Shown here: positions 1-11,237 of the stretch, one piece after another | Layout: each line of letters starts with the position of its first letter | How positions within the stretch are numbered: the first letter of the stretch is position 1 | Assembly: GCA_007922225.1 (NCBI GenBank) | Contig: ML679969.1 | Coordinates: 16,613,999 to 16,677,998, forward strand | Direction: 5' to 3' | DNA from: Emydura subglobosa | Taxonomy: Eukaryota; Chordata; Testudines; Chelidae | DNA length: 64,000 nucleotides | The notes under the pieces: model-generated | What the model was told of the DNA's origin: nothing | The model's database searches: none | Seen by the model: the letters and a program-made list of their open reading frames with translations, nothing else | Translations under genes and position numbers: made by a program

Positions 1-137
1 TGCCCCTTGATCCCTAACCTAAAGCACCCTCCCCTCCCTTGCTGGACCTGGGCTCCATCCAGACTAATGCCCCGCCATGGCCCTTTCCCCAGACAACACC
101 CCACAGGACATTAGATCCAACGCTCCCCTGTCCTTAC

Positions 138-1155
138 CAGTCACATAGATGTCATTGCCCAACGCCGCTATGCTGTACCCGCCGCCCAGGTGCTCAGGAA
201 ACTCGGCTAGGTAGCGCCAGTGCCCTGTGCGTGGGTTGTAACAATCAACAGTGACTAGCTCATCGCAATCCCGGTCGCAACCACCGATGAGGACCAGAAT
301 CTCTGCCAGGCCGGTGGAGGGTCGTGGCCGCATGCGAGCACATGGCCCCTGGTCATGCCGGTCGTAGCGGGCCGCCTGGAAGTCGCGGGCCTCCCGCAGG
401 AGGCGCAGGCAGGGCTGGCAGCATGCCACCAGGGGCTCACCCTCCACATGAGCCAGCAAGTAAAAACGGCGCACGAAGGGCAAGCGCACATGGGCTAGTA
501 GTTGTGGTAGCAATGGGGCCCGGGCCACTGGGTCGGCACGCACCCAACGAAGTGCCAGCTGGAAGGCAGCCTCCTCCTTGGGCACGCATAGCTCATCATC
601 CCGAAGGTAGGAGATGAGCCGTGCCAGTGGCAGCCGCTCCAGCTGCGCGCCCAGCTCGCCCACATGGCGCAGTACAAAACGGTGTGCAGCAGCTGCTAGG
701 GCTGGACAAGCAAAGGCCTCCGCAAAGTCCTGCATATCCAGCGCATTGGCCGGCTCCAGCTGCCGGGCCAGCCAAGCGCCGCACGTGTCCTTCACAGCTG
801 GAAACTGCAGCAGGTCAGCAGCACGCAGGAGCCGCTCCGCAATGTCAGGGCCCAGCCGTCCCACCCGGCCGGTGTAGGCGAAGTCGAGCAGCAGCGCCAG
901 ACACTCAGGGTCCACCCCGTGTAGTCGCACCCGCTCAGCCCGGGATTCCCGCAGTGACCCACCAAACATGGCACGGAAGTAGCCAGAAGCTGCAGCCAGC
1001 ACAGCTCGATGCGCCCCGAACTCACAGCCCCCAGCTACCACTGTTACATCCAGCAGGCTCCGCTCAGAGCGCAGTGCGCTCAGACCCCGCAGCAGTGCCA
1101 CAGCATGTGCTGGTTCTCCGGGACCCCCGCCTCCTCCTGTTGGACTCGGTTCCAT
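138..1155 (-). CDS. KLHL21: KLHL21, large 5' coding exon (partial gene)
   Basis: This exon encodes the first 339 residues of a BTB-BACK-Kelch protein recognised as KLHL21, a substrate adaptor of CUL3 ubiquitin ligase known to act on Aurora B at the anaphase spindle midzone. What is seen: a BTB/POZ domain at about residues 20-125 ([16 protein letters not shown]), a BACK domain at about 130-240 ([32 protein letters not shown]), and the start of the Kelch propeller ([16 protein letters not shown]). The start chosen is MEPSP at 1155, in a strong Kozak context (A at -3, G at +4). An in-frame ATG nine codons upstream lies across a good splice acceptor at 1163-1164, so I reject it. The exon ends ACTG|GTAAGG at 138/137 after one base of the next codon; the remaining Kelch repeats are left of the window. 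The next gene, PHF13, is divergent, as in human. Confidence 0.95.
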
Positions 1156-1162
1156 GATAGGT
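1156..1162 (-). other. KLHL21: KLHL21 5' UTR sliver and candidate splice acceptor
   Basis: Read on the minus strand, a pyrimidine-rich tract ending TTCTCTGCAG is followed by ACCTATC and then the KLHL21 start codon. This looks like a real 3' splice site, implying that at least one untranslated exon lies upstream (at a higher coordinate). I infer the boundary from sequence only; if the site is not used, the 5' UTR simply continues upstream here. Confidence 0.5.
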
Positions 1163-2683
1163 CTGCAGAGAAGGCAATACACAGCAGGTTAGTGCAGTGC
1201 TTCTCGGGTGTCCACAGCCCCTAAAGGACCAGGCCTGGCCTGGTCCAGCACTACCTCCATGTGGCTCCCACTCCCAATCCCAAGTCATCTACCCCCTCCT
1301 TAACTCCTGGTGGCCCACTGGGCCCAGGCAGGGTTCAAAGGCAGAGTCCACAGTTTATAGTATACCCTCCCTCCTCACCTCCCACCCTCACACATAGGGA
1401 CAGCTGCTCTAGTTTAGAATACTCCTGTCAACAGGAAGAAGGGGCCTCCTTAACTGATTCCACACCAGCTGGGAGACTCAGTTTAAACAGGGCTCTGTAG
1501 AAACCACAGGGACTTGGAAAGCTTTTCTCTGCAGTGAGGGGAGGGCTTCTGGATAATTTCTTTGTCCTCACACATACACACTTAGCAGAGCCTGGTGGAA
1601 GAGCCTCACACTTGAAAATCAAGGCAGGTGAAAGACCTGCTCTGATTTTTTTTTTTTTTTTTTTTTAAATATTGAGGATGTTCAAGGTTGTTTGAAAACA
1701 GGTCTGGCATGTAGTTTTCAGTTTATCCACACACATGGTCTCAATTCCCTCTAGTACAAACTTCGCTGGGGAAGAAGAAGAAGATAAATGCACAGTACAC
1801 ATATCTGTCACTGTTCTACTAGCCTTTCTAGTTTCAAATATGTGTTTTGTTTGAATGCAACTCTTTGCCTCTTCATTCCAATCCAATCCACTCTCTAAAG
1901 ACGCTTTTGGGGATTGGTTTTTACGGTCAGAATTTAGTAAAGGAAGAAATGAACATTACAGTAAGTAATAGTTATTTAAATGACAATGAAAACAAATAGA
2001 AAGTTACAGAAGAAATAAGTGATGGAATTTCTTATCCTCAAAATTGAGTATTTTACTTTACTTCACCAAATGGAAAAGTTACAAAGACACTTAGTTACCA
2101 GATATAGTTTCTCACTGAACTCTAACAGTAAAGCTATGTAACTACAGGTCAGTACATACTGTTTCAGTTGCTTTCCTAAACACCCTGGGACAAGTCACCA
2201 AGCTGTAAACATTTTAACAGAAGCTCAGAACAGTGATATTTGCATGCCTCCAATAATAGCAATTTCATTACTTGGCGAACATTTAATAATAAAGTATTGA
2301 AAGACAAGCTTGAGCAATCGAAGTGTATTACTCATACGGCAAATACATTTGTTTTCTTATTTTCCCCCATCAAATCTTGCACTCTGGGGATCTCTGACAA
2401 TCTACTAAGGGACCTTTTTAGTGCTCAGTTGCAGATTTACACATGGGATAATTATACAGTCTTAGGAAATAAAGTAAGGAATATTGTTTGCACACAACTA
2501 TCTGCACTGCGAATGGATGCTATTAAAATTCTTTGTTAGATTCATTCTGCAGGACAAGTATTTTCACAGAACTGTAACAAAATTAAACCTTTAAATACCT
2601 AATGCTGCGTTCTTTGTGCTCTCCAAATACCCATTGCAGTTAAGTGAAGTGAGCAGCTCCATTCACACTACTCAGTTGCAAGG

Positions 2684-2854
2684 ATGGCTGTGCGCATGCA
2701 AGAACTAACACAACCGATAGAGAATCAGTATCATTCACAAAATGCAATATATAATCTTCATGGGATTAAAGTGACAACAGACCAGGCTAGACGCCTTGAG
2801 GTGACACAGCAACAGCTCCTTGTTCTGGCTTCAGCACCCACAACATATCTCTAA
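2684..2854 (+). other. short open frame of 56 codons, identity unknown
   Basis: An ATG in a purine context (AGGATGG) opens 56 codons ending TAA. The peptide is hydrophilic and glutamine-rich (MAVRMQELTQPIENQ at the start, LEVTQQQLLVLAS near the end), less random-looking than its surroundings. I recognise no family. It could be a fragment of a retroelement or a processed pseudogene, or chance. Confidence 0.2.
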
Positions 2855-3359
2855 TGGGAATCTATCTTAGGACATTCGCAAATAACAGAATTACAGCCAT
2901 GTGGCAAAATGTCTCCACAAATGAAGTCCCTCACTGCAAGAATTCTAGATAATAATACACAGACTAGTTGAAAATATAGTCTATGGAATAATGCCTTAAA
3001 ATATAAATATTTTATATTTAATTGAGTTAGTAAATTGAGTCTTTTCTTGATTTAAGCAGCACTACAGTAATTACGTGCACTACACAGCCAGGAACAACCC
3101 TAGGAACAATTAAAGGAAGGAAAAAAAAGGTTAAGCAAAGAGAAACTGTCCTCAGATTAGGGAAACTGGATAAGATGAACAGCCTTTAAAACATTCCTAC
3201 CTACATTACTCAAATGTGGAGCCTCAGCAAGATGAATTATGTAATATGCTATCAAATTACTGCTAGGCATTTTCTATACTTCAGTCTGACGATACACATT
3301 TTAGAAAGAGTGTCCAGATTTAAAATTAATAAGAATAAGACAATCCAATTTGGGCTGTG

Positions 3360-4420
3360 TGTTGACAGAGCAGAGTGAACTGATTTAAATTAAAGGTTAA
3401 ATCAGATTTAAATCATGTTTTAAATAAGCAAGCAAGAAACCTTGTTTTAAATAACTGATTTTAATCTTGTTTTGCATTTATACTTAGTTATTTTCCTAAT
3501 GAAAAGTTGATTAACTGCTTGGTAACCAATAAAACATGTGGGTTGGCAACTAGATTTAACCTTTACATTAAATTTGGTACTTTCTGCTCACTAGGAGGAT
3601 ACACTGCATGTATACCCATTTATTTAAGCAATTATATAGTTCAACACATTTATTCAGATTAATGTTCACATTGTTGTACCACGTTAAATGGTGAATGATG
3701 CACTTCTTATTTACCAGATGATTTTTTACTTGTGATTTGTGTCAAACTTAATTTGGACAGAAAATGGAATTAAATTTAAAATGCACAAAAACATTTAAAA
3801 ATTGATAGTTAAATAAAACTAGCTTAAATATGGTTGATATATGAAAAAAAGTAAGTATCAAAACATGTTTGGCATTTAAAAATAATGAAACAAAGTATCT
3901 GTAGTTAGTGAATTGAACTGATTGTTTCTGATCATTTTTGTGGATGTGGGCCCATGTCCTTCAAAAATTAGGCCTAGCAGATCTCATCCTCATACCTCAT
4001 TTGTAATCATAGATTGGAAGAGGAAAAGCAGCATTCCTGATTTTTCAGCTCACAGTCGGCTTCTCAACTTTGAATGAGCTAGTGATTGAACTGAACTAGA
4101 TAAACTGAAAATAAAATATTTCCTCTACACCTGCAAAAGAGGCTGCTTGGTATGAAAAGCTGGTTTAGCACTTAAAATCTGGTTCCAAGTACTTAGTCAA
4201 TGACTTCCACTAATTCAGTGGTTTGACTTTCTTTAAAACTTTGGCAACAAACATGTACCGCCTGAATATTTTTTTAATTTAATGTAACCAATTGATAAAT
4301 GTTAGTCTTAACATGTCAATTTCAATTTAATTTTAATAATTTATAGAATGTATTTAAATTTAATAAATTTGATTTAAATAAATTGGAATTTTTAAAAAAA
4401 CACTGATTTTTATTCACCGT
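3360..4420. repeat. AT-rich interspersed repeat with GATTTAAATC-like ends
   Basis: The segment is rich in TTAAA and ATTTAAAT motifs. Both flanks carry GATTTAAAT-type words (CTGATTTAAATT near 3380; TTTGATTTAAAT near 4370), and the right end reads CACTGATTTTTATTCACC. This resembles the ends of a family I recall from reptile genomes. The class is not established and the boundaries are approximate. Confidence 0.4.
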
Positions 4421-5189
4421 TTGAGAGAGTATATGCACATAAGCTTGATAATTTTATGAATACAACTACCTAGTCCTGCAGCCACAACATCTGAGGCTAG
4501 GATTTTGTCAGATATTATAGCTAAGCAATATTAGGCCTGGTCAATATTTGCATAGAGACCACCATTTGCAGCCAAAGCAAAAACTCAAGTGATGGCAAAA
4601 GTGATGTCGGTGATTTAGTAAGGGATGCTCTTCCCTCTGAGTCGGTGGCCCGGGGGCTAAGCATTCTGGGGTAGTGAAACTGTCAGCTGGAGAGGCAATC
4701 CCAAGCTCAAGACACTGATCACTTTTAGTCACTGAAGATCTGGGCATTTTTGCACAAGTTGAGGTGTTATTCCTAACGTCCTGGCTGAATTCCAACTCAT
4801 ATTTACATTGTCTCCTTAACTCCTCCCACGTGTATTAAATGTTTTTTTCTTCACTAAGAAAATTCAGCTGTCATATAACGGCTGCTGCATTCTACTCAGG
4901 TGAGTTAAGTGATCTCTATTCGTACTAAATCTAAAATATCTTGGCATCTTTCTGGATAAAAGGGTCCTATATAACGTACATCATTAAATATATTGCTTAT
5001 AGGATACAAAAGTAATTAGGATTCCTTTAAACAAATGGTATTTTAATACTAATTTATTATTACATTAAAGAACTTACATACAGCAAAAGCATAGAAAATA
5101 ATATAAACAAAAGGAAAGTTATGTTCCTACAAATATTAGATACTGCAATTTAAGATACAAATAATAATAAAACCCTGCTCACCTAGGGA

Positions 5190-5320
5190 CCCTAACTGAG
5201 ATCAGGGCAGCGTTACGCAGGCATTATAGGAACAAAGGCTAAGAGACAGTCACTGTCCTGAACAGTTTAAAATTTAACATAAAAGATAAAGAATGAGAGG
5301 GTAGGGATAGAACATACAAG
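5190..5320. repeat. old interspersed repeat fragment
   Basis: The text around AGACAGTCACTGTCCTGAA followed by a run of AAAGATAAAGAATGAGAGGG resembles a very common tetrapod repeat (dispersed copies read as 'GACAGTCCCTGCCC..GAGCTTACAATCTAA'). A second, weaker copy is near 23640-23760. The class is uncertain. Confidence 0.35.
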
Positions 5321-5366
5321 CAGAGGGAACAACACGATTCTCTTCAAGTGTCATGTTAAGCTCCAA

Positions 5367-5530
5367 AATATTTTTTTCGGGGGAGAATAGAGAGGGTTAG
5401 AGAGGGAAGGAATCAGAGACAGAAAGGAGAGAGAGATAAGTGAAAGGAGGAATGGGGGGCAAGAAAAGGGGCATGAAGGCAGGTGGAATGAGGTTGAAGT
5501 GAAGAGATTGAAAGAGGGAAATGGACAAAT
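5367..5530. repeat. purine-rich (G/A) tract on the plus strand
   Basis: About 160 bases are almost entirely G and A on the plus strand (for example GGGAGAATAGAGAGGG and GAAAGGAGAGAGAGATAAG), interrupted by few pyrimidines. Such tracts arise from microsatellite decay and can form triplex DNA. No gene is associated. Confidence 0.6.
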
Positions 5531-6485
5531 AATCAGCAGAGGGGAAAAACCATCTAGAGGATTTTGACTGAGGTATTTGGGGTTATTAGTTAAGACTGAT
5601 GAGCTCATATATGATATGATATTAAGTAGACCATACTGTAAAGTGGTTTGGGCAGTAAACTGGTAATGAAACATTAGTACATTTGTATTTTTGTTGTGTT
5701 TTAATATTTTTAACATCTTAGATAGATGTCTTTAATGCATTTAAAGAAAAAAACAGAAAGCCAAGTTATCTTTATGCAGGAATTGTTAATCAGTCCAAAG
5801 GAGCAATAGCTGTAACATGTTAAATGAAGGCAACTGATAGTGGGGCATTAATGCAACAGAGTCTGAAACTAAAACAGACTCTCTCCAGCTTCCATTTGGC
5901 AGCAGTCTTGGTCTCACGTTAGAAGAGATTAAATGTATTCTCGAAAAGTCTATCAGACCACCATTTGCAGCCAGAGTAGGAGGTATGATTGTGTAAAACT
6001 GGCAAAATAGGAAATGAGACAAGTCAAACAGCAAAAACTTTTAAAAATAGAACTTTCTCAGTATTGAACTAATCCCAAAGAACTAGAAAATCTTTTTTAA
6101 AAAAGAGTGAGAGAAAACAGCTTACACAGAGTTACATAAAACAGATACGCTGATAGTTATTCTGGAAGAAACTGAACCCTGCAGAAGAGAAGCAGTGGAG
6201 TGACTAAATGGGCTAGCCTGGAAAAGTAATGCATTGTCCAAAAGCAAAGCGTGGTGATTCTGAAGAGACGTGGAACAAGTGTCTATCTCTATATAATATT
6301 TAACATAGAGCAATTTTGTTTTCCTAATTTAAACGTGATTGTTAGGTAAATAGAATTTTGTATACCTTCCTAAGGTGGTTAACAGTCTACTCTATCGCTT
6401 TAAGAAAATACATAAAACAAAGAAAAATAGCCACTTAACCATTGTTGTATAGCAATTAGCAGATACTGTTTTCCAGAACTGTGAA

Positions 6486-6560
6486 ACAGAATCACAGAAG
6501 TAGGACTGGAAGGGACCTCAAGAGGTCTTCTAGTCCAGTCCCCTGCACTCAAGGCATATC
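6486..6560 (-). mobile_element. CR1 LINE 3' end, truncated
   Basis: AATCACAGAAGTAGGACTGG followed by AAGGGACCTCAAGAGGTCTT and CTAGTCCAGTCCCCTGC is the reverse complement of the conserved CR1 3' end, so the element points left. The 5' part is truncated; sequence to about 6760 may belong to it but is not clearly recognisable. Confidence 0.75.
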
Positions 6561-6788
6561 CATATACATATGATCATTGTAGTTTGCCCAAGTTCTGTTC
6601 CAGGAGGAATCCCCTTTCCCCCAAAGGATGAGAGGGGAATTCAGCCTTTATGGCTCATTCAATCACTGACTTCTTTGCAGACACTGCCAACAGAGAGACA
6701 AGTGAGTAATAAGGGCTTTTTTCATCCTGTGTCTACAATGGGAACATTATTGTAAAATCCAGCCCCTTTCTTGCAGGATACCATATAG

Positions 6789-7150
6789 CAGTGTTTCTCA
6801 ATTAAATTTGGCCACGGAACCCTTTTGAACTCAATAAATAATTGCGGAACCCCCCAAACTCTTAACAGTATTTTTACATATGGGGCCAAAAAAATGTCGA
6901 AATAAGCAAATTATATACAAACAACTAGCTCAGCGTTTCTCAATTAAATTTCCCCGTGGAACCCTTTAGGCTCCCCGGTGAAATTACACTCACACTTGAT
7001 ACTCTCCGCTGAAAAATCCAGGACATCTTCCCTTTTTTGGCGGCGCGGAGAACAGCTGCTCTCGGCGGCACGATGTCACTTTCTCGCGGAACCCTAACAG
7101 TGCTCCCGCGGAACCCCAGGGTTCCACGGAACACCAATTGAGAGAAACTG
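6789..7150. mobile_element. hAT-type MITE with 8-bp target duplication
   Basis: Termini are CAGTGTTTCTCAATT on the left and AATTGAGAGAAACTG on the right, an imperfect inverted pair. The 8-bp word CCATATAG lies directly on both sides (6781-6788 and 7151-7158), the duplication size of hAT transposons. No transposase frame is present, so it is non-autonomous. Oddly, the left terminus occurs twice: a second copy (CAGCGTTTCTCAATTAAATT) starts near 6933, so the element looks like a partial tandem or nested form. 'GGAACCC' recurs throughout. Confidence 0.9.
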
Positions 7151-7456
7151 CCATATAGACATAAAATGTGAACTGCTTTCAATGACTACCTCGGCTTTCT
7201 TTAACAGAAAATATATAATTTCAGGTATAAGATGCTATTTACTCTGAATCCTGAAGTGAGAGAGAACAAACCTCAACTAACAGAGACAGCTGTAAGAATA
7301 GTATGATAGTAAAGAATAGTAAAGAAAAGAATGATAGTAGCAATAAACCCTAGTTGATGTTCCTGGATTTAGGATGTAATTCCATGTAGCTTATCAATAC
7401 CAGCAGCATAAACTTTCTCACCTAAAGTGTACATGAAATTAGGCTGCTCTACTTTG

Positions 7457-8278
7457 TGTGATGAAGTGGAGATATTCTTTGGGTTTCCTCTGAGTGCTCT
7501 GTTTGTACCTCAGTTTCCCCTCATCTACTCTAACTGAATTGACTGTTAGCACTCCCCATTGTTATGTTTCTTACCCTTAGATGTATATATACCGTCTATC
7601 TGTGATTTCCATTTCTTGCATCTGATGAAGTGGGTTGCAGCCCACAAAAGCTTATGCCTGCAGAAATTAAATTTGTTAGTCTTTAAAGTGCTATAGGACT
7701 CTTGTTGTTTTTGCTGTACACAGACTAACACGGCTACCCCTCTGGAACTTTTCATCACGGTTATAAACAGGTTGAGACAGGAGGGGGTTCCTTGCCCAGG
7801 AAGGCGATAAAGGACTGGGGAGGGGCAGGGTACAGCTGGGGGAGCTGGCTGGAAGGAAGGGCTAGTCCCCCTGTAACAGGGCTCGGGAGCAGGACCTGAG
7901 AATGGGCTCTGAGGTTCCCTAGTTGGTTGCTGCTGTAACTTCTAATTAATCTGCTAACAGTCTTTCTACGCTGTGATCCTGAGAACTAGTAAACCCTTCT
8001 GATTTCCACACTGGCTGATTGATTTTGATTGCAAGATGGGGTGCATGGCTCCTTTGGGGGTGTGTAGGAGCTCCCCAGAATCCCATCCAGGGGGACCAAC
8101 AGGGGGAGCTCAGGTGGAGCAGGGGTGCTGAATGCTCCAAGGCCAGATTCAGGAGGGGAATGCACTGCTGTGTGGAGACTGGGGAGGAATGGAGGTGGGA
8201 CATACTCTGAGCACTAGAGTCCTGACTGGCTTCGCCCCAAGTGGTTCCAGAGCACTGTTCCTGTGGAACTCTGTCACA
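7457..8278. mobile_element. LTR-like or terminal-TGT..ACA element, interrupted
   Basis: The segment begins TGTGATGAAGTGGAG, has a GTACCTCAGTTTCCCC block, and ends GGAACTCTGTCACA, so its outermost bases are TGT and ACA with a short inverted match (TGTGAT / GTCACA). Flanks CTTTG and ATTTG could be a decayed 5-bp duplication. GTAAACCCTTCTG sits where a polyadenylation region would be in an LTR. No retroviral coding frame is seen. It is interrupted by a second element at about 7525-7755. The class is inferred. Confidence 0.5.
7525..7755 (+). mobile_element. Penelope-like 3' tail inserted in the preceding element
   Basis: The text GCATCTGATGAAGTGGG, CACAAAAGCTTATGCC, TTTGTTAGTCTTTAAAGTGC and CAGACTAACACGGCTACC is a well-known reptile repeat end. 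Its layout (GATGAAG, AAAGCTT, then ACACGGCTAC) parallels the reverse complement of the Penelope-like copy at 40882, which encodes the GIY-YIG-type C terminus. Membership in the Penelope-like group is therefore inferred; no protein-coding part is kept here. Confidence 0.55.
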
Positions 8279-10180
8279 ATTTGTGATGGGACTAGGGTCA
8301 GAGGGCCTCTCCAATCATCAATGGCATAGCTGGTGCACTGAAGGTATTTGCAAACACAAGAAAGTGAAATAATGTGTTTCTTTAAAAAAATATAAGTAGG
8401 TTTTCATCATGACACAAAAGGAACTGGTTCCCTTCTACACAAACAAATATTAGGATATTTGTCACATCTAATTTCTAAATTAAGTTATTTTTCAAAAGTA
8501 CTGTGGCATAAGAGTAGATTCTTCACCAATATCTGTACAGTGACTATTGATCAAAACTCAAGCTGCACACATTCCTCCTTGATGATCTTACACATTACTT
8601 ACTAGACTCTTACCACATGATTTCCTAAATTCCAGGCCAAGGCAAACATGCAGCTATACCGGTAAAAAAGGCAATACTCTTCCTTGTCCATAGACGGATT
8701 GGACACATAGCTATTAGCAGCAGCATTCTCAACTCTAAGTAGGTGCCAACACATTACTTTCACGGACAGGATGTGGCAAGAGAGTTAGAATAGTCTGGAA
8801 CTTAATGTGCAGAAGGCTACAATCATACAGGCTCATTGCTCAGAATTTCGCATAAAATTTGAATGATACATGCAACATGACTCAGCATGTCTCATATTAA
8901 CAGTATTATTTAGTACTACACTAACATGATTCATCTGCTCTAAAAATATCATGTGTTTTGAGAGACATTGCCAAAGCTGAAGAGGTCTAAAATTAGACCT
9001 ATCGGCTCTGTTTGTGAGCATGCACATGCTTCTTGTGTGTTCCTCTTCTCTGCCTGCTCCCTTCTACTGAACAGGCAAAGGATTAAAAATTACACAAGAA
9101 ACTGAAACTGTTTAAGAAAGAGGCTCCTCATCAAGTTTCAGATATTAATAGAGGAAAAACAACTCTGCCACTACAGGGGAAAGAAGATTGACACAGGGGA
9201 AAGAGCAAGAAGATTTAGCTTGACACTTTGAAGAATGTCCTTCTAGTTTAAAGTTTCACAGTTGGACCCTAAAGGACCTGTTTTGCACCACTTTATTTTC
9301 TTGTTCGCAGGAGGCAGGTTTGGTGAGATTTTATTATATACCACTTTGTGTTCTGTTACAACAGAGAATTGAACTTGTTTTATGACAAGTAAAAGTAAAA
9401 TTCTAAAAAAATTGCTATTGAAAACTGCTACAGATGCTCACTATCTCCATCTAAAATAGGGGACAACAACTGATTACTATCCTGGGAAGGAGGTATCTAG
9501 AACTACATTAGTAGCTCACAAGAGTGTACCTTAATTCCTAGATTATATTTTGGAATAAGATTTTCCTTGGTTGCAGATGCTCGTGCATTTTATCTAACTG
9601 AATAAATTACAGAATGTGTGTGTGTGAGCTTGCAGAATTTGAGTTATTTATACATACGCACACACACACTTCGTTTCAGTGGACAATACTGATGTTTATT
9701 TTTAAGCATTTTAAAACTTTTGTTAATTTAAAGTTTCATAGTTGTGCAAAATTATGGGGAGAGTCAGACAATAATTATTTAATGACAAACATTAAAATTA
9801 AAAAAGTTCAAGTTTTATAGCTGTTAAAACTCAAAATGTCAACATCACATGTAAAAACATATACACAGTAAATATCCTTACATGAAACTCCAAAATTCTG
9901 AAGCAACATTTTCCTTACTTCACCTGTCTGTAAATTTTATCAATTAAAATATTTGTGTGTGTGTGAGTGTGTGTGTGTGAGAGTGTGTGAGTGTGTGTGT
10001 GTGAGTAACACTGACATTTACCAATACAAATCGAATCCCGCCGAGCCTACAGACACACACATCTCTCTATATAAAAGGAAAGGGTTATAACAATACATGA
10101 GAAGAACTGGGGAGGGGAGAGAGGAGAGAGACAATGAGACAGCAGTGAAACCACGAGCTTAGGACAACTGTCCGTGTCTC
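8279..10180. other. gene-free region upstream of the PHF13 CpG island
   Basis: No recognisable exon or transposon boundary was found. A (TG)n/(AG)n microsatellite lies at 9953-10005. Base composition changes sharply from AT-rich to GC-rich at about 10180. Confidence 0.6.
9953..10005. repeat. (TG)n microsatellite
   Basis: About 50 bases of TG dinucleotides are interrupted by single GA steps. Confidence 0.95.
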
Positions 10181-10903
10181 ACGGAGTCAGAGTTGATCTG
10201 ACAGCTCTAAGCAGCAGCTACTCCGGCCTGACCAGCTCGGCCAGACCGCACAGCTCCATGCTCCCTTTAGGCACAGGCAGGCCCGATCGCAAAGCAACGC
10301 TCAGGGCATAAAGTGAAGCAGGCGCTTGTGCCTTCCGGGGGGAGGGGACTGGATGTTCTCCCCTGGCATAGGTTGGGGGAAACGCCCGGGCCGGGGCCGA
10401 GACAGGGACCGAAGGAAACTCGGCTGGCGCGGCAGCGACTCCCTACCTGGCCCGAGGATAGTGGAGACCCCGGATCCCTGTCAGCGGCGAGGCAGCACGG
10501 CCTGGGTCAAGGCGGGCGGCACTGTACAGCCCGCCCTTCTGGGGCAAGGCGGGCTGCGAGGGAGCGAGCGGCAGGCGGGCGCCCCGGGCTGCGGTCACGG
10601 TGCCCTCACAGCCCTGGAGCGGAGTGGCGCCGGCTCACAGCGCCTCAAGCTCCGCGAGGTCACTACGCCAAGAAAAGCCGGGCCTGCAGCCTCACCCCGC
10701 CCGGGAGCCCCGGGACAGACCCTCGGGAGGACGGGCGCCTCCTCGTGTCCCCACGCGGCCGGGAGCGAAGGAAACGGGAGCGTGTGCTAACGTCGTGTCT
10801 CGTCCCGCCGCCGCCGGCCCCCAGGCTCTCACCGCTCCGGCCGAGACCGAGCACCTCACAGCCCTCAGCCCAGCCCCACCCGCTGTAGCGAGCGGGAGCA
10901 GGA

Positions 10904-10925
10904 GGCATGCTGGGGGCCGTAGTTC
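10904..10925 (-). promoter_or_regulatory. ZNF143/THAP11-type motif (reverse)
   Basis: The minus-strand reading GAACTACGGCCCCCAGCATG matches the known SBS2-like consensus ACTACAATTCCCAGCATGC with a changed middle. It is the first of three such sites in the PHF13 promoter. Confidence 0.6.
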
Positions 10926-10932
10926 TCCTCAG

Positions 10933-10952
10933 GACTACAACTCCCGGCAGCC
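10933..10952 (+). promoter_or_regulatory. ZNF143/THAP11-type motif
   Basis: GACTACAACTCCCGGCAGCC keeps the ACTACAA and CTCCC blocks of the ZNF143/THAP11 consensus. It faces the reversed site just upstream. Confidence 0.65.
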
Positions 10953-11002
10953 CCCGCCCGGGAGTCCCGCCAATGTCTCTCGCGACCGGGGAGGGACAGG
11001 GA

Positions 11003-11023
11003 GAACTACAACTCCCAGCAGCC
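11003..11023 (+). promoter_or_regulatory. ZNF143/THAP11-type motif
   Basis: AACTACAACTCCCAGCAGCC is the best match of the three to the ACTACAATTCCCAGCATGC consensus and is nearest the PHF13 start codon. Confidence 0.75.
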
Positions 11024-11198
11024 CCTGCGCCTCACAAGGCGGCAGCCCCCCTTCCCTCCCCTCCCGCCGGTACCGGGCGGTTTGAGGTGTCGGCGCTGGC
11101 AGGCGACATCGAACTGATTCGTCGATATCGGGCCTGAGCTCCGGGCAGCACCAGGAGTCTGGACCCGTCGCCTCGGCCCCGGCCCCCTGCGCTGGGAT

Positions 11199-11237
11199 AT
11201 GGACCCCGATCCCTGCGCCTCCCCCTTCCCCCCTGAG
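11199..11237 (+). CDS. PHF13: PHF13 coding exon 1
   Basis: Thirteen codons from ATG to GAG, then donor GTGAGC. The preceding sequence GGGATATGG gives a purine at -3. The following intron is 1188 bases and phase 0. Confidence 0.93.

Larger units (their letters stand above)
1163..6485. other. gene-free region (KLHL21 5' intron or intergenic)
   Basis: No exon of a recognisable gene was found. The stretch is AT-rich, with a T run at 1646-1666, a short unidentified open frame at 2684-2854, an AT-rich GATTTAAATC-like segment at about 3360-4420, an old repeat fragment near 5190-5320 and a purine-rich tract at about 5367-5530. If the acceptor at 1163 is used, this is the first intron of KLHL21. Confidence 0.6.

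Noticed and set aside
621..1157. 178-codon open frame on the plus strand
   Set aside because: It is the antisense shadow of the GC-rich KLHL21 exon, which has clear domain evidence on the minus strand.
1156..1182. Upstream in-frame ATG giving nine extra KLHL21 residues
   Set aside because: It lies across a strong splice acceptor, and the family starts at the downstream ATG, which has the better context.
10313..10888. 191-codon and overlapping open frames in the PHF13 CpG island
   Set aside because: Stop codons are rare in GC-rich sequence; composition is Pro/Arg/Gly-biased in all frames, with no family similarity.
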